64,000 bases of DNA from Oceanicola granulosus HTCC2516 (GTDB taxonomy: Bacteria > Pseudomonadota > Alphaproteobacteria > Rhodobacterales > Rhodobacteraceae), in assembly GCF_000153305.1 (NCBI RefSeq), contig NZ_CH724108.1, positions 596,349 through 660,348 on the forward strand, written 5' to 3'. Numbering within the stretch: position 1 is the first letter of the stretch; each line of letters opens with the position of its first letter. Positions 25,892 to 35,669 of the stretch are shown piece after piece. The position numbers and the translations under genes are program-made. A model generated the notes under the pieces. That model saw nothing but the letters and a program-made list of their open reading frames with translations. It was not told where the DNA came from and ran no database searches.

Positions 25892-26277
25892 AGAAAGGTG
25901 GCCGACCAGGTCAGCACCATGAAACCGCCGAGGGACTGCATCATGTTGACCATCCGGATCGGCCCCTCCGTCTGGATCTGCGTATAGCCCAGCGTCGCGA
26001 AGTTGACGCCGGAGAAGTAGATCAGCCCCTCCCAGCTGCCGCTGAATTCGGCGGTGAGCGTACCGAGCGCGCCCCAGTCGAGCAGCAGCCGGTAGGCCAC
26101 GGCGAAGCCGAGGATCTCGACCACGTGCAGCACCAGAAGGCTGATGAAGACGACGAGGATCGCCGCCTTCGGAAGCGTATCGGCACCGGGGTTGAGCGCG
26201 CGCACCACCAGCAGACCGAGGTGGTGAAAGACGCCGAGCAGCACCACGAGCAGGACCCCGATGCCGAGCCCGATCAT
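25858..26277 (-). CDS. Small two-helix ion-channel-like membrane protein
   Basis: The 139-residue protein has three or four hydrophobic segments. FSGVNFATLGYTQI resembles the pore loop of two-helix potassium channels (TVGYGD), with TLGYT in place of the filter, so the selectivity may differ or be lost. It starts with a 4-base overlap (ATGA) on the glutaredoxin-MauE gene and is the last gene of a three-gene set with DUF305 that converges on copA-cueR. The role is not known. Confidence 0.7.
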   Translation of the reverse strand: MIGLGIGVLLVVLLGVFHHLGLLVVRALNPGADTLPKAAILVVFISLLVLHVVEILGFAVAYRLLLDWGALGTLTAEFSGSWEGLIYFSGVNFATLGYTQIQTEGPIRMVNMMQSLGGFMVLTWSATFLYSTSERAWKA

Positions 26278-27032
26278 CCGAACCACCCCATCCGCAGCGG
26301 CATCCAGATCGCCATCGCGACCATCATCACGTTCTCCGTCAGCGACACGAAGCCCAGCGGCACGTTGCTGCCGCCGCCGACGCAGGCGCATTTGAGCTCG
26401 CGCTTGTCGACGTAGACCGCCTTGAACACGCTCACCGCCCCGATCGTCCCGATCACCAGCGCCACCGGCACCGCGATCCACAACAGCGTCATCGCCAGCA
26501 TCAGCACCCCCGCCAGCGCCTCGCCGAAGGGGTAGATGTAGCCGTAGCGCACCCAGCGCCGGGCCAGCAGGTCGTAGTTGAGGAACATCGTCGAGAAGCC
26601 CTCGATGTCCTGCAGCTTCTGGATCGCGAGGATGCACATGCTGATCGCGATGAAGAGCTCGACGGTGCGGAAGGTGAGGATCGTCTCGTAGGCGAGCCAG
26701 CTCACAGCCATGCCCATCAGGAACGCTACCGAGAAGATCGCGATCACCGGCTGGTAGCTGGCCTCGTCCTCGCCCTTCACCTCCTGGCCGAAATGCGCGC
26801 GCAGATCGTCGTAGCCCCCGATCCGCGCGCCGTCGATGAAGGTCTGCGGCGTGGTGGCGACGCCGTGCTCCTCCTTGAAGGCGTCGGTCTCCTCGCGGGT
26901 GGTGAGCGGGTGGTCCTCCACCTCGAAGCCCTGCCGCTCGAGCAGGTCCTTGCTCTTGAGCCCGTAGGGGCAGGTGTGGCCGGGCATCACCATGCGGTAG
27001 AGCCGGGCCTTCCTGGTCTGGTCGAGCGGCAT
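26274..27032 (-). CDS. Glutaredoxin domain fused to a MauE/DoxX-like membrane domain
   Basis: Residues 1-85 are a glutaredoxin fold with the monothiol-type CPYG site (C21) and the cis-proline TTPQTFIDG. Residues 92-250 form about four to five membrane helices like the redox-associated MauE/DoxX families, with a CxC pair in KCACVGGGSN. This arrangement suggests passing thiol reducing power to or across the inner membrane. It lies between the DUF305 gene (12-bp gap) and the channel gene (overlap), next to copA-cueR, which hints at copper or thiol stress. Confidence 0.82.
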   Translation of the reverse strand: MPLDQTRKARLYRMVMPGHTCPYGLKSKDLLERQGFEVEDHPLTTREETDAFKEEHGVATTPQTFIDGARIGGYDDLRAHFGQEVKGEDEASYQPVIAIFSVAFLMGMAVSWLAYETILTFRTVELFIAISMCILAIQKLQDIEGFSTMFLNYDLLARRWVRYGYIYPFGEALAGVLMLAMTLLWIAVPVALVIGTIGAVSVFKAVYVDKRELKCACVGGGSNVPLGFVSLTENVMMVAMAIWMPLRMGWFG

Positions 27033-27044
27033 GGCGCTCCTCCC

Positions 27045-27899
27045 TTACTCGGTGCCGTCGCTGCCGGTGCAGTCGAAGAAGCCACGGTAGCCGACGCTCA
27101 GCCCCTCCTCGAGCTCGAAGGTCAACGCGGCATTCGACCTCCAGTTCGCCTCGTCGCCCAGCAGCCGCACCGCGACGCGCGCGCCGTCGGTGGCGAAGTC
27201 GCCCTCGCCGCTCTCTTCGAGCCCGACGATGACCCCGTTGAGCTTCATCGCCGCCCCGCCGTCGGCGGCGGTCCACAGGATCGGGTCGGCCTCGGGGCTG
27301 CGGTTGAAGGTGCAGGTCGGCCCGGCGACGACCTCGCCGGCCTCGGCCTCGGTCAGCGGCGACAGGTCGAGCTGCGAGATCAGCGTGTTGTCCAGCGCAT
27401 CCTCGACGCTGCCCGGCGCGGCGGGCGGGTCCTCGTAGATCTCGCGCACCACGTTGCCGTCGGCGACGTCGTCGATCAGGTAGCGCATCTCGGCGATCTC
27501 CTTGCGCTGGGCGGCGATGATCTCGTCGGCGAGATGGCGCACGCGGGCATCCTCGATCTGCGCCCGCTCGGAGGTCATCACCGCGATCGAGTGGTGCGGG
27601 ATCATCGCGCGCATGTAGCTCGGCCCCGACACCGTCGTCTGGCTGCGCACCAGCCACAGCGACACCCCGAAGACCACGATCGCGCCGACGAAGATCGCCG
27701 CGTTCATCGCCTTGCTGTCGTACATGCCGAGCATGTAGGCGAGCATGATGATCGCCATCGTCGCGCCCATCAGGATCGCCATGTAGGTCCGCGTCTCGGA
27801 CCAGAAGAGGTGCTCCCAGGCGTAGGTGTTGAGGTACATCAGGATGAACATCACCACCGTCGACGTGAGGATCATCAGACCGAACTTGACGTAAGACAT
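27045..27899 (-). CDS. DUF305 membrane-anchored protein with an extra C-terminal domain
   Basis: The 284-residue protein has three N-terminal membrane helices (to about residue 85). A DUF305 region follows with the signature MIPHHSIAVM, whose histidines and methionines are typical of copper-linked DUF305 proteins. After residue 165 comes an additional domain containing CTFNRSPEADPILW and a closing FFDCTGS; its two cysteines may form a disulfide. I do not recognise that domain. It is the first gene of the set running to the channel gene. Confidence 0.82.
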   Translation of the reverse strand: MSYVKFGLMILTSTVVMFILMYLNTYAWEHLFWSETRTYMAILMGATMAIIMLAYMLGMYDSKAMNAAIFVGAIVVFGVSLWLVRSQTTVSGPSYMRAMIPHHSIAVMTSERAQIEDARVRHLADEIIAAQRKEIAEMRYLIDDVADGNVVREIYEDPPAAPGSVEDALDNTLISQLDLSPLTEAEAGEVVAGPTCTFNRSPEADPILWTAADGGAAMKLNGVIVGLEESGEGDFATDGARVAVRLLGDEANWRSNAALTFELEEGLSVGYRGFFDCTGSDGTE

Positions 27900-27976
27900 G
27901 ACACGCTCCCTTCGCCGCCCACCCCTTGGGGGTACGCCGGGCGAACGACGCGCGGGCGCGGCAGGTTCCGAGACGG

Positions 27977-28843
27977 TCAGCCCAGCGCCGTCTTGAGTTC
28001 GGCCAGGTGGCCGGGCAGGGCGCGGTCGGTGACGTCGGCCTCGCGCACCAGCTTGTCGAAGTGCCGCGTCAGGGCGAGGATCCGCTCGGTGTCGCGGAAG
28101 GCGAGGTAGTTGGAGCCGAGGTAGATCACCGCGAGCAGCGGGCCGAACACCGTCAGCGGCGACGAGAACAGCCGGTGCGCGTCGTAGAGGAACAGCCGCA
28201 GCGACGGGAACAGCTGGTCGTGCAACTGCGCCATGTGGTCGATCTGCGCCGCGCGCAGGCTGGCGGGCATCCCCGCGTAGTACCCCTCGCCGCGCGCGAA
28301 GCTGCGCAGCTCGTGGAGCGGCAGGGCGATCTCGTAGTCCGAGGGCGAGGCGCGGATCCAGTTGAGCCGGTCCTCCGAGGCGCCGATCGCCTGCTCCGTC
28401 GTCCGCCCGAGCGTGGCGCGATACTCCCAGTGCAGCATCTCCGAGGTCTTGAGCATGTCGGGCAGCCCGGCGGGGACGTGGCGGATCTTGTATCCCTCCG
28501 CCTCCCGGTGCCAGTCGAAGATCTGCTCGTCCACCAGCGCGCGGGGCGCCTCGGTGATCTTCATCGCCGCCGCGACCAGGTCGGCGGCCAGTTCGGGGCG
28601 CTGGGTCAGGCCGAGCAGCCAGTCCGCCGACACCCCCAGAACCTCGGCGCAGAGCGCGGCGACATGTGCGTTGGGCAGGCGGGTGTCGTCCTTGAGCAGC
28701 TGGCTGACGGTGGAGCGGTCCACCCCGGCCTGCCGCGCGAGGTCGGACTGGTTGAGCCCGCGCCGCGCCATCGCGGCGGCCAGCCGGGTCTGGAAGAGCT
28801 GCGCGCGCTGGCGCTTGTCGAGGACCGTCACCATACGGTGCAT
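27977..28843 (-). CDS. XRE-family helix-turn-helix regulator
   Basis: The 288-residue protein has an N-terminal helix-turn-helix (RRGLNQSDLARQAGVDRSTVSQLL, about 25-50) and a long C-terminal domain I cannot assign. That domain contains EHRVPA-like and WEYRATLG segments and may bind a ligand or dimerise. It is divergent from the DUF2061-desaturase pair across a 97-bp gap, so these are its most likely targets along with itself. The 77-bp gap on its other side (27900-27976) holds nothing I recognise. Confidence 0.85.
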   Translation of the reverse strand: MHRMVTVLDKRQRAQLFQTRLAAAMARRGLNQSDLARQAGVDRSTVSQLLKDDTRLPNAHVAALCAEVLGVSADWLLGLTQRPELAADLVAAAMKITEAPRALVDEQIFDWHREAEGYKIRHVPAGLPDMLKTSEMLHWEYRATLGRTTEQAIGASEDRLNWIRASPSDYEIALPLHELRSFARGEGYYAGMPASLRAAQIDHMAQLHDQLFPSLRLFLYDAHRLFSSPLTVFGPLLAVIYLGSNYLAFRDTERILALTRHFDKLVREADVTDRALPGHLAELKTALG

Positions 28844-28940
28844 TCAGTCACATTCGTCGCGGTTTGTGTACCGGAAACGGAATGGCTCCCGCCTGTCATC
28901 CGACATAGCGTCGCGGCATACGAAAAATGCAGGAGACGAC

Positions 28941-29162
28941 ATGGAGACGCGGACCCGGTCCGTCGTGAAGGCGGTTGTGTGGAATTTGCTCGGGCTGACG
29001 GTGATGGCCCTCGTGGGGCTGGCGATGACCGGCTCGCTCGCGCTGGGCGGGACGATGGCGCTGGTCAACGCGGCCCTGGGGCTGTCGATGTACGTGGGCT
29101 ACGAGCGCCTGTGGGACCGCATCGCCTGGGGCCGGCAGGCGGGGAGGGTGCGCGATGTCTGA
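28941..29162 (+). CDS. DUF2061 two-helix membrane protein
   Basis: The 73-residue protein (METRTRSVVKAVVWNLLGLT at the start) has two hydrophobic helices separated by a short loop, and fits DUF2061, a family of unknown function often beside sulfate or lipid genes. AGGAGACGAC precedes the ATG. Its 3' end overlaps the desaturase gene by 8 bp, so the two are translated together. Confidence 0.8.
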   Translation: METRTRSVVKAVVWNLLGLTVMALVGLAMTGSLALGGTMALVNAALGLSMYVGYERLWDRIAWGRQAGRVRDV

Positions 29163-30039
29163 GCCGCGCACCTTCGAGTGGCCGACGCTGGCGCTGCTGG
29201 CGGGATGCTACGCCCTCTGGGCCGCCGCCCTGTTCGGCCTCGCGGCGCTGTCGCCGTGGCTGGCGCTGCCGGCGCTGGTGGTGGCGCTGGTGCTGCATTC
29301 CTCGCTCCAGCACGAGGCGATCCACGGCCACCCCTTCCGCAACCGGCGGCTCAACGCCGCCCTCGTCTGGCCGGCGCTGGGGCTGCTGGTCCCGTTCGGG
29401 CGCTTCCGCGACACCCACCTCGCCCACCACCACGACGCGATCCTCACCGACCCCTACGACGACCCCGAGAGCAACTACCTCGACCCCGCCGCCTGGCGGC
29501 GCCTGCCGCGCTGGCTGCAGGCGGTGCTGCGGGTGAACAACACGCTGGCGGGGCGCATCGTGATCGGGCCGCTGGCGGGGCAGGTGGCGTTCCTCGCGGG
29601 CGACTGGCGCGCGCGCCACGAGCCCGCCGTGCGCGCCGCGTGGGCGGCGCACCTGCCGGCCTCGGCGGTGGTGCTGTCGGCGGTCGCGCTCGCGCCGCTG
29701 CCGCTCCCGGCCTATCTCGCGGCCGCCTACGCGGCGATGTCGGTGCTCAAGATCCGCACCTTCCTCGAGCACCAGGCCCACGAGAAGGCGCGCGCCCGCA
29801 CCGTCATCATCGAGGATCGCGGCCCGCTGGCGCTGCTGTTCCTCAACAACAACCTCCACGTCGTCCACCACATGCACCCGCGCGTGCCGTGGTACCGCCT
29901 GCCGCGGCTCTACGCCCGCAACCCCGCGCGCTACCTCGGCGTCAACGGCGGCTACCGCTACCGCTCCTACGCCGAGATCCTCGCCCGCTACTTCTGGCGC
30001 GCCAAGGATCCGGTCCCCCACCCGCTGCGCGGCGGCTGA
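29155..30039 (+). CDS. Membrane fatty-acid desaturase family protein
   Basis: The 294-residue membrane protein has the three histidine boxes of the desaturase/hydroxylase superfamily: HEAIHGH (near 56), HLAHHHD (near 88) and HVVHHMHP (near 240), which bind a di-iron centre. Lipid desaturation is the default reading, but carotenoid hydroxylases and ketolases share these boxes, so the substrate is open. It overlaps the DUF2061 gene by 8 bp. A CTTCATCTGG element begins at the base after its stop codon. Confidence 0.85.
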   Translation: MSEPRTFEWPTLALLAGCYALWAAALFGLAALSPWLALPALVVALVLHSSLQHEAIHGHPFRNRRLNAALVWPALGLLVPFGRFRDTHLAHHHDAILTDPYDDPESNYLDPAAWRRLPRWLQAVLRVNNTLAGRIVIGPLAGQVAFLAGDWRARHEPAVRAAWAAHLPASAVVLSAVALAPLPLPAYLAAAYAAMSVLKIRTFLEHQAHEKARARTVIIEDRGPLALLFLNNNLHVVHHMHPRVPWYRLPRLYARNPARYLGVNGGYRYRSYAEILARYFWRAKDPVPHPLRGG

Positions 30040-30066
30040 CTTCATCTGGCCGAAAATATGCACGGC
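30040..30066 (+). repeat. CTTCATCTGG element, copy 3, abutting the desaturase stop
   Basis: Right after TGA (30037-30039) comes CTTCATCTGGCCGAAAATAT and then GCACGG; the GC hairpin end seen in other copies is mostly lost. The first 20 bases match copy 4 (60066-60085) except for one base. Confidence 0.6.
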
Positions 30067-30135
30067 TCCACGCCCTGACCGCGCGCGCCGCCGGGGTGGC
30101 TTGCCACGGGCGGCGGCGGGCGCGATAGCGGGCGG

Positions 30136-31041
30136 ATGGAGCTCTGGATCCCGGTCACCCTCGCCGCCGCCTTCGCGCAGACGCTGCGGTTCATGCTGCA
30201 GAAGGTGCTCGCCGCCGGGCGGCTCTCGGCGGCGGGGGCGACCTTCGCGCGCTTCGTCTGGTCGATGCCGCTCGTGTGGCTGCTCGCGCTTGCCTACGCC
30301 CGTGGCACCGGTGCGGCGCTGCCCGCCATTCCGGCCGGCTTCTGGCCCTACGCGGTGGCGGGCGGGATCAGCCAGATCCTCGCGACGATCTGCGTCGTCG
30401 CGCTGTTCAAGCACCGCAACTTCGCCGTCGGCATCACCTTCAAGAAGACCGAGGTGCTGCTGTCGGTGCTCGCCGGGATCGTGATCCTCGGCGAGGGGAT
30501 CAGCCTCGCGAGCCTCGCGGCGATCCTCGTCGGACTCGTCGGGGTGCTGCTGCTGTCGGACCCGCCCGGCGGCGGCGCCGGGACGTGGCTGCGGCGGATC
30601 GCGAACCCGGCGGCCGGGCTGGGGCTGGCCTCGGGCGTGTTCTTCGGCATCTCCGGCGTCAGCTACCGAGGCGCGTCGCTGTCGCTCGAGAGCGGCGACG
30701 TGCTGCTGCGCGCGCTGGTGACGCTGGGCTGCGTCACCGCCTTCCAGACGCTGGCGCTCGGCGGCTGGCTCGGCTGGCGCCAGCCCGGCGAGGTGGGGCG
30801 GGTGTTTCGCAACTGGCGCGTCTCGGGCCTCGTCGGCCTGACGAGCATGGCCGGCTCGATCGGCTGGTTCACCGCCTACACGCTCCAGAGCGCGGGCATC
30901 GTCAACGCTGTGGGGCAGGTGGAGCTGATCTTCTCGCTGCTGGCCTCGTGGCTGTTCTTCCGCGAGCGCATCACGGGCCGGGAGCTGGCCGGGATCGCGG
31001 TGCTGGTGGTCTCGATCCTGGCGCTGATCGCGACGAGCTGA
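30136..31041 (+). CDS. DMT-superfamily (EamA) transporter
   Basis: The 301-residue protein has ten predicted helices in two EamA repeats (about 5-137 and 155-298). It carries VALFKHRNFAVGITFKKTEVLL in the first half and YTLQSAGIVNAVGQVELIFS with LFFRERITGREL in the second. Members export or exchange small metabolites; the substrate cannot be told from sequence. It ends 3 bp from the convergent NUDIX gene. Confidence 0.88.
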   Translation: MELWIPVTLAAAFAQTLRFMLQKVLAAGRLSAAGATFARFVWSMPLVWLLALAYARGTGAALPAIPAGFWPYAVAGGISQILATICVVALFKHRNFAVGITFKKTEVLLSVLAGIVILGEGISLASLAAILVGLVGVLLLSDPPGGGAGTWLRRIANPAAGLGLASGVFFGISGVSYRGASLSLESGDVLLRALVTLGCVTAFQTLALGGWLGWRQPGEVGRVFRNWRVSGLVGLTSMAGSIGWFTAYTLQSAGIVNAVGQVELIFSLLASWLFFRERITGRELAGIAVLVVSILALIATS

Positions 31042-31044
31042 CGC

Positions 31045-31722
31045 CTAGAGATCCAGCGGGTCGCGCCCCGCGAGGCGGGCGAAGTGGCTCTCCTCCTGCC
31101 CGTGCCGGAAGAACGGCACCGGCCCGGCGGGGCGGCGGCCGTGGACGGCGACCTCGGCGAGCACCACGCGGGTGATGAAGGGCAGGTCGAGCGTGCGCGC
31201 CTGCGACAGCGGCACCCAGCGCAGGCCGGACAGCTCGCCCTCGACCGCCGAGAGGGCGTCGGGATCGGAGACGAGCGCGCTGGCGGGAGCGGCGAAGAAG
31301 CGGGCGTCGAAGCGGCGGGTGTTGCCTGGCGGGGTGATCGCGCGGAACACGTAGGAGAGGGCCGCGGCGTCGGGGCGGTGGCCGGTGGCGGCGAAGCCGC
31401 GCCAGCCGGGCGGCGCGTCGGGCCAGGGCGCGGGGCGGCCGAGGATCTGGCGCGTCTCTTCCCAGAGTTCCCGGATCGCGGCCGCGCAGAGCGCCTCCGG
31501 GGGCAGGGCGCTGTCTTGCGAGAGGCGTGCGAGGCAGTCGCGCCCGGGCAGGGCGGCGAGGGGGATGCCGGCGTCGCCCGGATCGACCGCGCCGCCGGGA
31601 AACACCATCTTGCCCGGCATGAACGCCGCGCGCCCGCCGCGCATCCCCATCAGCACCGCCGGCTCCGGCCCGTCCTCGCGCACCAGGATCAGCGTCGCGG
31701 CGTCGCGGACGGAGACGGTCAC
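31045..31722 (-). CDS. NUDIX hydrolase
   Basis: The 225-residue protein starts at GTG 31722 (VTVSVRDAATLILVRE), overlapping the DUF983 stop by 4 bases (GTGA). It has FMPGKMVFPGGAVDPGD and a NUDIX box whose C-terminal part is AAIRELWEETRQILG, with a longer insert between the two halves than in classic NUDIX boxes. That layout is found in the NUDT7/CoA-pyrophosphatase-like branch, so a nucleotide-diphosphate ester is the likely substrate. Confidence 0.85.
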   Translation of the reverse strand: MTVSVRDAATLILVREDGPEPAVLMGMRGGRAAFMPGKMVFPGGAVDPGDAGIPLAALPGRDCLARLSQDSALPPEALCAAAIRELWEETRQILGRPAPWPDAPPGWRGFAATGHRPDAAALSYVFRAITPPGNTRRFDARFFAAPASALVSDPDALSAVEGELSGLRWVPLSQARTLDLPFITRVVLAEVAVHGRRPAGPVPFFRHGQEESHFARLAGRDPLDL

Positions 31723-32144
31723 GTCCGGGCGGGGACGCCGCCGAAGCCGTGCATCCGCTTGGCCCATTGCAGCCCCACCACGAAACCCTTCAGGCGCGGC
31801 AGCAGGTAGAGGCTCAGCGCCACGCAGCCGACCGTGAACAGCGTCGCCATGACGAGCGGCTCGGGGCGGAAGTGCGTGAAGACGACGTGGAACAGCGGCG
31901 CCATGATATGGCCCACGACGAGGATCGTCAGGTAGGCCGGCCCGTCGTCGGCGCGGTGGTGGTAGAGCTCCTCGCGGCAGACGGGGCAGCGGTCGGCAAC
32001 CTTGAGGTAGCCGGTGAACATCGGGCCCTCGCCGCAATTGGGGCAGCGCCGCCGGAAGCCGCGCCACATGGCGGGCTTGGCGGGACGGTCGAGTGCGACG
32101 GGCGTTGCGGCGGAGGCGGTGGCGGAGGAGCGATCGTCAAACAT
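31719..32144 (-). CDS. DUF983 membrane protein with an N-terminal zinc ribbon
   Basis: The 141-residue protein has two cysteine pairs (CPNCGEGPMF and CPVCREELYHH) that form a zinc ribbon, followed by two membrane helices. This is the layout of DUF983, common in alphaproteobacteria near cytochrome oxidase assembly genes; its function is not established. It is translationally coupled to the NUDIX gene. The 111-bp gap to the DUF1992 gene shows nothing I can call. Confidence 0.87.
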   Translation of the reverse strand: MFDDRSSATASAATPVALDRPAKPAMWRGFRRRCPNCGEGPMFTGYLKVADRCPVCREELYHHRADDGPAYLTILVVGHIMAPLFHVVFTHFRPEPLVMATLFTVGCVALSLYLLPRLKGFVVGLQWAKRMHGFGGVPART

Positions 32145-32255
32145 GGCACGGGGTCCGGATGAAGCAGTCTCGGCGCGACCGTGGCAGGCCCGAGCGCCTG
32201 CGGGAAGAGGACAGAATGCCGTGGGGCGGATTGTCGCGCGTGCGACGGGCGAGCC

Positions 32256-32576
32256 TCAGCGGTGCCGGCGCAGCCGCTCGAAGGCGAGGTTCTTCTTCAT
32301 CTCGAGGTCGGCGATCCGCGCCATCGCCGCCTTCTTCTCGTCGGCGCCCTCGGCGCGGCCGTAGGCGGCGCGCGCCTCCGCGAGCTGGCGCACCAGCGTC
32401 ACCTCGAGCGGCACCACGCCGGCCTCGGCCATCACCTTGTGGCCGATCTCCGTCGTCACGTCGCCGCCCTGCTCGATCTCCAGCGGCTTGCCCTCGCCGG
32501 CGAGGCCCGAGAGCTTGCCCTCGGCCTCGGCGCGCTCGACGTGGCGCTCGAAGATGCGGCGCAGGAACCCGCTCAT
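32256..32576 (-). CDS. DUF1992 (DnaJ-homologue-subfamily-C-28-like) protein
   Basis: The 106-residue product starts MSGFLRRIFERHVERAEAEG and includes LSGLAGEGKPLEI, the conserved core of DUF1992, a family with no known activity. GGGAGGGG precedes the chosen ATG; 11 further codons are open upstream but lack a ribosome site. It lies 51 bp downstream of valS on the same strand. Confidence 0.85.
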   Translation of the reverse strand: MSGFLRRIFERHVERAEAEGKLSGLAGEGKPLEIEQGGDVTTEIGHKVMAEAGVVPLEVTLVRQLAEARAAYGRAEGADEKKAAMARIADLEMKKNLAFERLRRHR

Positions 32577-32627
32577 GTCAGCCCCTCCCGGTGTGGTCCG
32601 GGGCTGCATGTGGGCACGGGGCGGGCG

Positions 32628-35603
32628 TCAGGCAAGCTCTCCGAGCCGGGCGAGGGCGGTGTTGATCTGCGCCTCCTCCTCCTCGCGCAGGGCGAGGTTC
32701 TGGCGCGCCTCGGCGACGACCTCCTCGGGGGCGGAGGCGATGAACTTCGGGTTGTTCAGCCGGCCGCGCAGCCCGCCGAGCTCCTTGCCGAGCTTGCCGA
32801 GCGCCTTCTCGAGCCGCGCCTTCTCGGCGGCGACGTCGATGATGTCGGCCAGCGGCAGCGCGAAGCTCGCGCCGCGGGCGGAGATCGCGATCGCGCCCTT
32901 GGGCGGCGTGTCGGCGTCCTCGAGGCTGTCGATGCGGGCGAGGCGCTTGATGAGCGCCTCGTTGTTGGCCCAGGCGGCGCGGGCGGCGGCGTCGGACTCG
33001 AGCCGCAGCACCGGGATCTGCAGCCCCGCCGGCACGTTCATCTGAGCCCGCGCCGAACGCACGCCGTCGATCAGCGAAATCACCCAGTTCATCTCCGCGT
33101 CGGCCGCGTCGTCGAGCAGGTCGGCCGTCGTGTGCTCGGGCCAGTCTGTGAGCGCCAGCATCCGCTCGCGCTGCGCCAGCGTGCCCCAGAGCTCCTCGGT
33201 CACGAACGGCATGATCGGGTGCAACAGGATCAGGCACTGGTCGATCACCCAGGCCATCGTCGCCCGCGTCTCGGCGCGCTCTTCCTCGGTGCCGTCCATC
33301 AAGAGCGGCTTGGAGAACTCCACGTACCAGTCGCAGACCTTGCCCCAGACGAAGGCGTAGAGCCCGTTGGCGGCGTCGTTGAAGCGGTAGGCGGCGAGCG
33401 CGGCGTCGGTCTCCTCGCGGATCCGCGCGGTCTCGCCGATGATCCAGCGGTTGACCGTCGCCTCCGGGCGCGGCGGCGCGGCGGGCGGCGCGCCGGCCTC
33501 GAAGACGCCGTTCATCTCGGCGAAGCGGCAGGCGTTCCACAATTTGGTAACGAAATTGCGGTAGCCCTTGATGCGGTCGACGGAGAGCTTCAGCACGCCG
33601 CCGATCGCCGCCATCGACGCGTTGGCGAAGCGCAGCGGGTCCGCGCCGTATTCGTCGATGATCTCGAGCGGGTCGATCACGTTGCCCCGCGTCTTGGACA
33701 TCTTCTGTCCCTTCTCGTCGCGGACGAGCTGGTGCAGGTAGACCGTGTGGAAAGGAGCCTCGCCGACGACAGCCAGTTGCATCATCATCATCCGCGCCAC
33801 CCAGAAGAACAGGATGTCCTGCCCGGTGACCAGCACGTCGGTGGGGAAGTAGCGCTTCAGCTCGTCGGTCTGCTCCGGCCAGCCCAGCGTGCCGATGGGC
33901 CACAGACCGGAGGAGAACCACGTGTCGAGCACGTCCTCGTCGCGGAAGAGCAGCACCGTGCGGGGCGTGCCGTCGACGCCGACGGTCTCGTAATCCTCGG
34001 TCGGGGTGAAGGTCTCGCCCTCGGGCAGGATCCGCACCTCGGTGCCGTAGAACGCGCGCGCCTTCTCCAGCGCCTCCGCTTCGGTCGGCGCGCAGAAGTG
34101 GATGTAGGGGCCGAAGCCGTGGCCCTCGTAGCCGTGCGGGCGCGGCCCGTACCAGACGGGGATCCGGTGCCCCCACCAGAGCTGGCGCGAGATGCACCAG
34201 GGCTCGATGTTCTCGAGCCAGTGGAAGTAGGTCTTCTCGCCGCTCTCGGGCAGGATCTTGGTGGTGCCGTCGCGCACTGCATCGAGGGCGGGGCCGACGA
34301 TCTTCGAGGTGTCGACGAACCACTGGTCGGTGAGCATCGGCTCGATGACCACCTGCGAGCGGTCGCCGAAGGGCTGGACGATCTTCTTGTCCTCGACCTC
34401 GATCATCAGCCCCTCGGCGTCGATGTCGGCGACGACGCGGGCGCGCGCCTCGAAGCGGTCGAGCCCGCGATACTCCTCGGGCACCAGGTTGATCGCGTCG
34501 ACCTCGGCCTCGGTGAAGCCGGCGCCCTCGGCGAAGCGGCGCGCCTTGTCGGCCTCCTCGGCGTAGGGCGCCCCGTCGTCGCGCATCCGACCGGCGCTGT
34601 CCATCAGGCGGTAGAGCGGGATGCTGTTGCGGCTGGCGACGCCGTAGTCGTTGAAGTCGTGCGCGCCGGTGATCTTCACCGCGCCCGAGCCGAAATGCGG
34701 GTCGGGGTAGGTGTCGGTGATGATCGGGATCAGCCGCCGGTCAGCCTTGGGGCCGACGGGGATTTCGCAATACTTCCCGACGATTGGCGCGTAACGTTCA
34801 TCCTCTGGATGAACCGCGACGGCCCCGTCGCCGAGCATCGTCTCGGGCCGCGTCGTCGCGATGGAGATGTAGTCGCGCTCCTCCTCGAGCAGCACGGTGC
34901 CGTCCTCGTCGCGCTCGACGTAGGTGTAGGTCTCGCCGCCCGCGAGCGGGTACCTGAAGTGCCACATGTGCCCGTCGACCTCGACGTTCTCCACCTCGAG
35001 ATCCGAGATCGCCGTCTCGAAATGCGGGTCCCAGTTGACCAGCCGTTTACCACGGTAGATCAGGCCCTTGTCGTACATTTCGACGAAGACCTTGATCACC
35101 GCGTCGTGGAAGTCGGGCGAGTTCTCGTGGCCGGTGCGCGGATCGCCCGGCGCGCCGGCCATGGTGAAGGCGTTGCGCGACCAGTCGCAGGAACTTCCCA
35201 GCCGTTTCAGCTGGTTGACGATGGTCGAGCCGTACTGGCCCTTCCAGTCCCACACCTTCTCGAGGAACTTCTCGCGCCCCAGCTCGCGCCGGCCCTCGTT
35301 GCCCTCGCTCGCCAGCAGCTTCTCGACCTGCAGCTGCGTGGCGATGCCGGCATGGTCCTGTCCGGGCTGCCAGAGCGTGTCGAAGCCGCGCATCCGGTGC
35401 CAGCGCACGAGGATGTCCTGCAGCGTGTTGTTGAAGGCGTGGCCCATGTGCAGCGCGCCTGTGACGTTGGGCGGCGGGATCATCACGCAGAAGCTCTCGT
35501 CGCGGCGCGCGTTGGCGCCGGCGCGGAAGGCACCGCCCCGCTCCCAGGCCTCGTAGAGGCGCGGCTCGGCGGCGGCGGCGTCGAAAGTCTTGTCCATCGG
35601 CAT
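32628..35603 (-). CDS. valS: Valyl-tRNA synthetase
   Basis: The 991-residue class I synthetase has the HIGH-type motif [15 protein letters not shown] near residue 45-60 and the KMSKS-type motif KMSKTRGNV near 632. The editing domain lies between them, and a C-terminal coiled coil ([21 protein letters not shown]) follows, as usual for ValRS. It charges tRNA-Val and hydrolyses Thr-tRNA(Val). I start at [10 protein letters not shown] (35603) because AAGGAC precedes it; an ATG two codons later and a frame reaching 35636 are alternatives. The amino-sugar locus begins just upstream of this gene. Confidence 0.95.
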   Translation of the reverse strand: MPMDKTFDAAAAEPRLYEAWERGGAFRAGANARRDESFCVMIPPPNVTGALHMGHAFNNTLQDILVRWHRMRGFDTLWQPGQDHAGIATQLQVEKLLASEGNEGRRELGREKFLEKVWDWKGQYGSTIVNQLKRLGSSCDWSRNAFTMAGAPGDPRTGHENSPDFHDAVIKVFVEMYDKGLIYRGKRLVNWDPHFETAISDLEVENVEVDGHMWHFRYPLAGGETYTYVERDEDGTVLLEEERDYISIATTRPETMLGDGAVAVHPEDERYAPIVGKYCEIPVGPKADRRLIPIITDTYPDPHFGSGAVKITGAHDFNDYGVASRNSIPLYRLMDSAGRMRDDGAPYAEEADKARRFAEGAGFTEAEVDAINLVPEEYRGLDRFEARARVVADIDAEGLMIEVEDKKIVQPFGDRSQVVIEPMLTDQWFVDTSKIVGPALDAVRDGTTKILPESGEKTYFHWLENIEPWCISRQLWWGHRIPVWYGPRPHGYEGHGFGPYIHFCAPTEAEALEKARAFYGTEVRILPEGETFTPTEDYETVGVDGTPRTVLLFRDEDVLDTWFSSGLWPIGTLGWPEQTDELKRYFPTDVLVTGQDILFFWVARMMMMQLAVVGEAPFHTVYLHQLVRDEKGQKMSKTRGNVIDPLEIIDEYGADPLRFANASMAAIGGVLKLSVDRIKGYRNFVTKLWNACRFAEMNGVFEAGAPPAAPPRPEATVNRWIIGETARIREETDAALAAYRFNDAANGLYAFVWGKVCDWYVEFSKPLLMDGTEEERAETRATMAWVIDQCLILLHPIMPFVTEELWGTLAQRERMLALTDWPEHTTADLLDDAADAEMNWVISLIDGVRSARAQMNVPAGLQIPVLRLESDAAARAAWANNEALIKRLARIDSLEDADTPPKGAIAISARGASFALPLADIIDVAAEKARLEKALGKLGKELGGLRGRLNNPKFIASAPEEVVAEARQNLALREEEEAQINTALARLGELA

Positions 35604-35669
35604 CTGGTCGTCCTTGCTGCGTGCGCGGGCGAGCAATAGCGGGCTTGGGGGCGCAGGGAAAGAGCGCCC

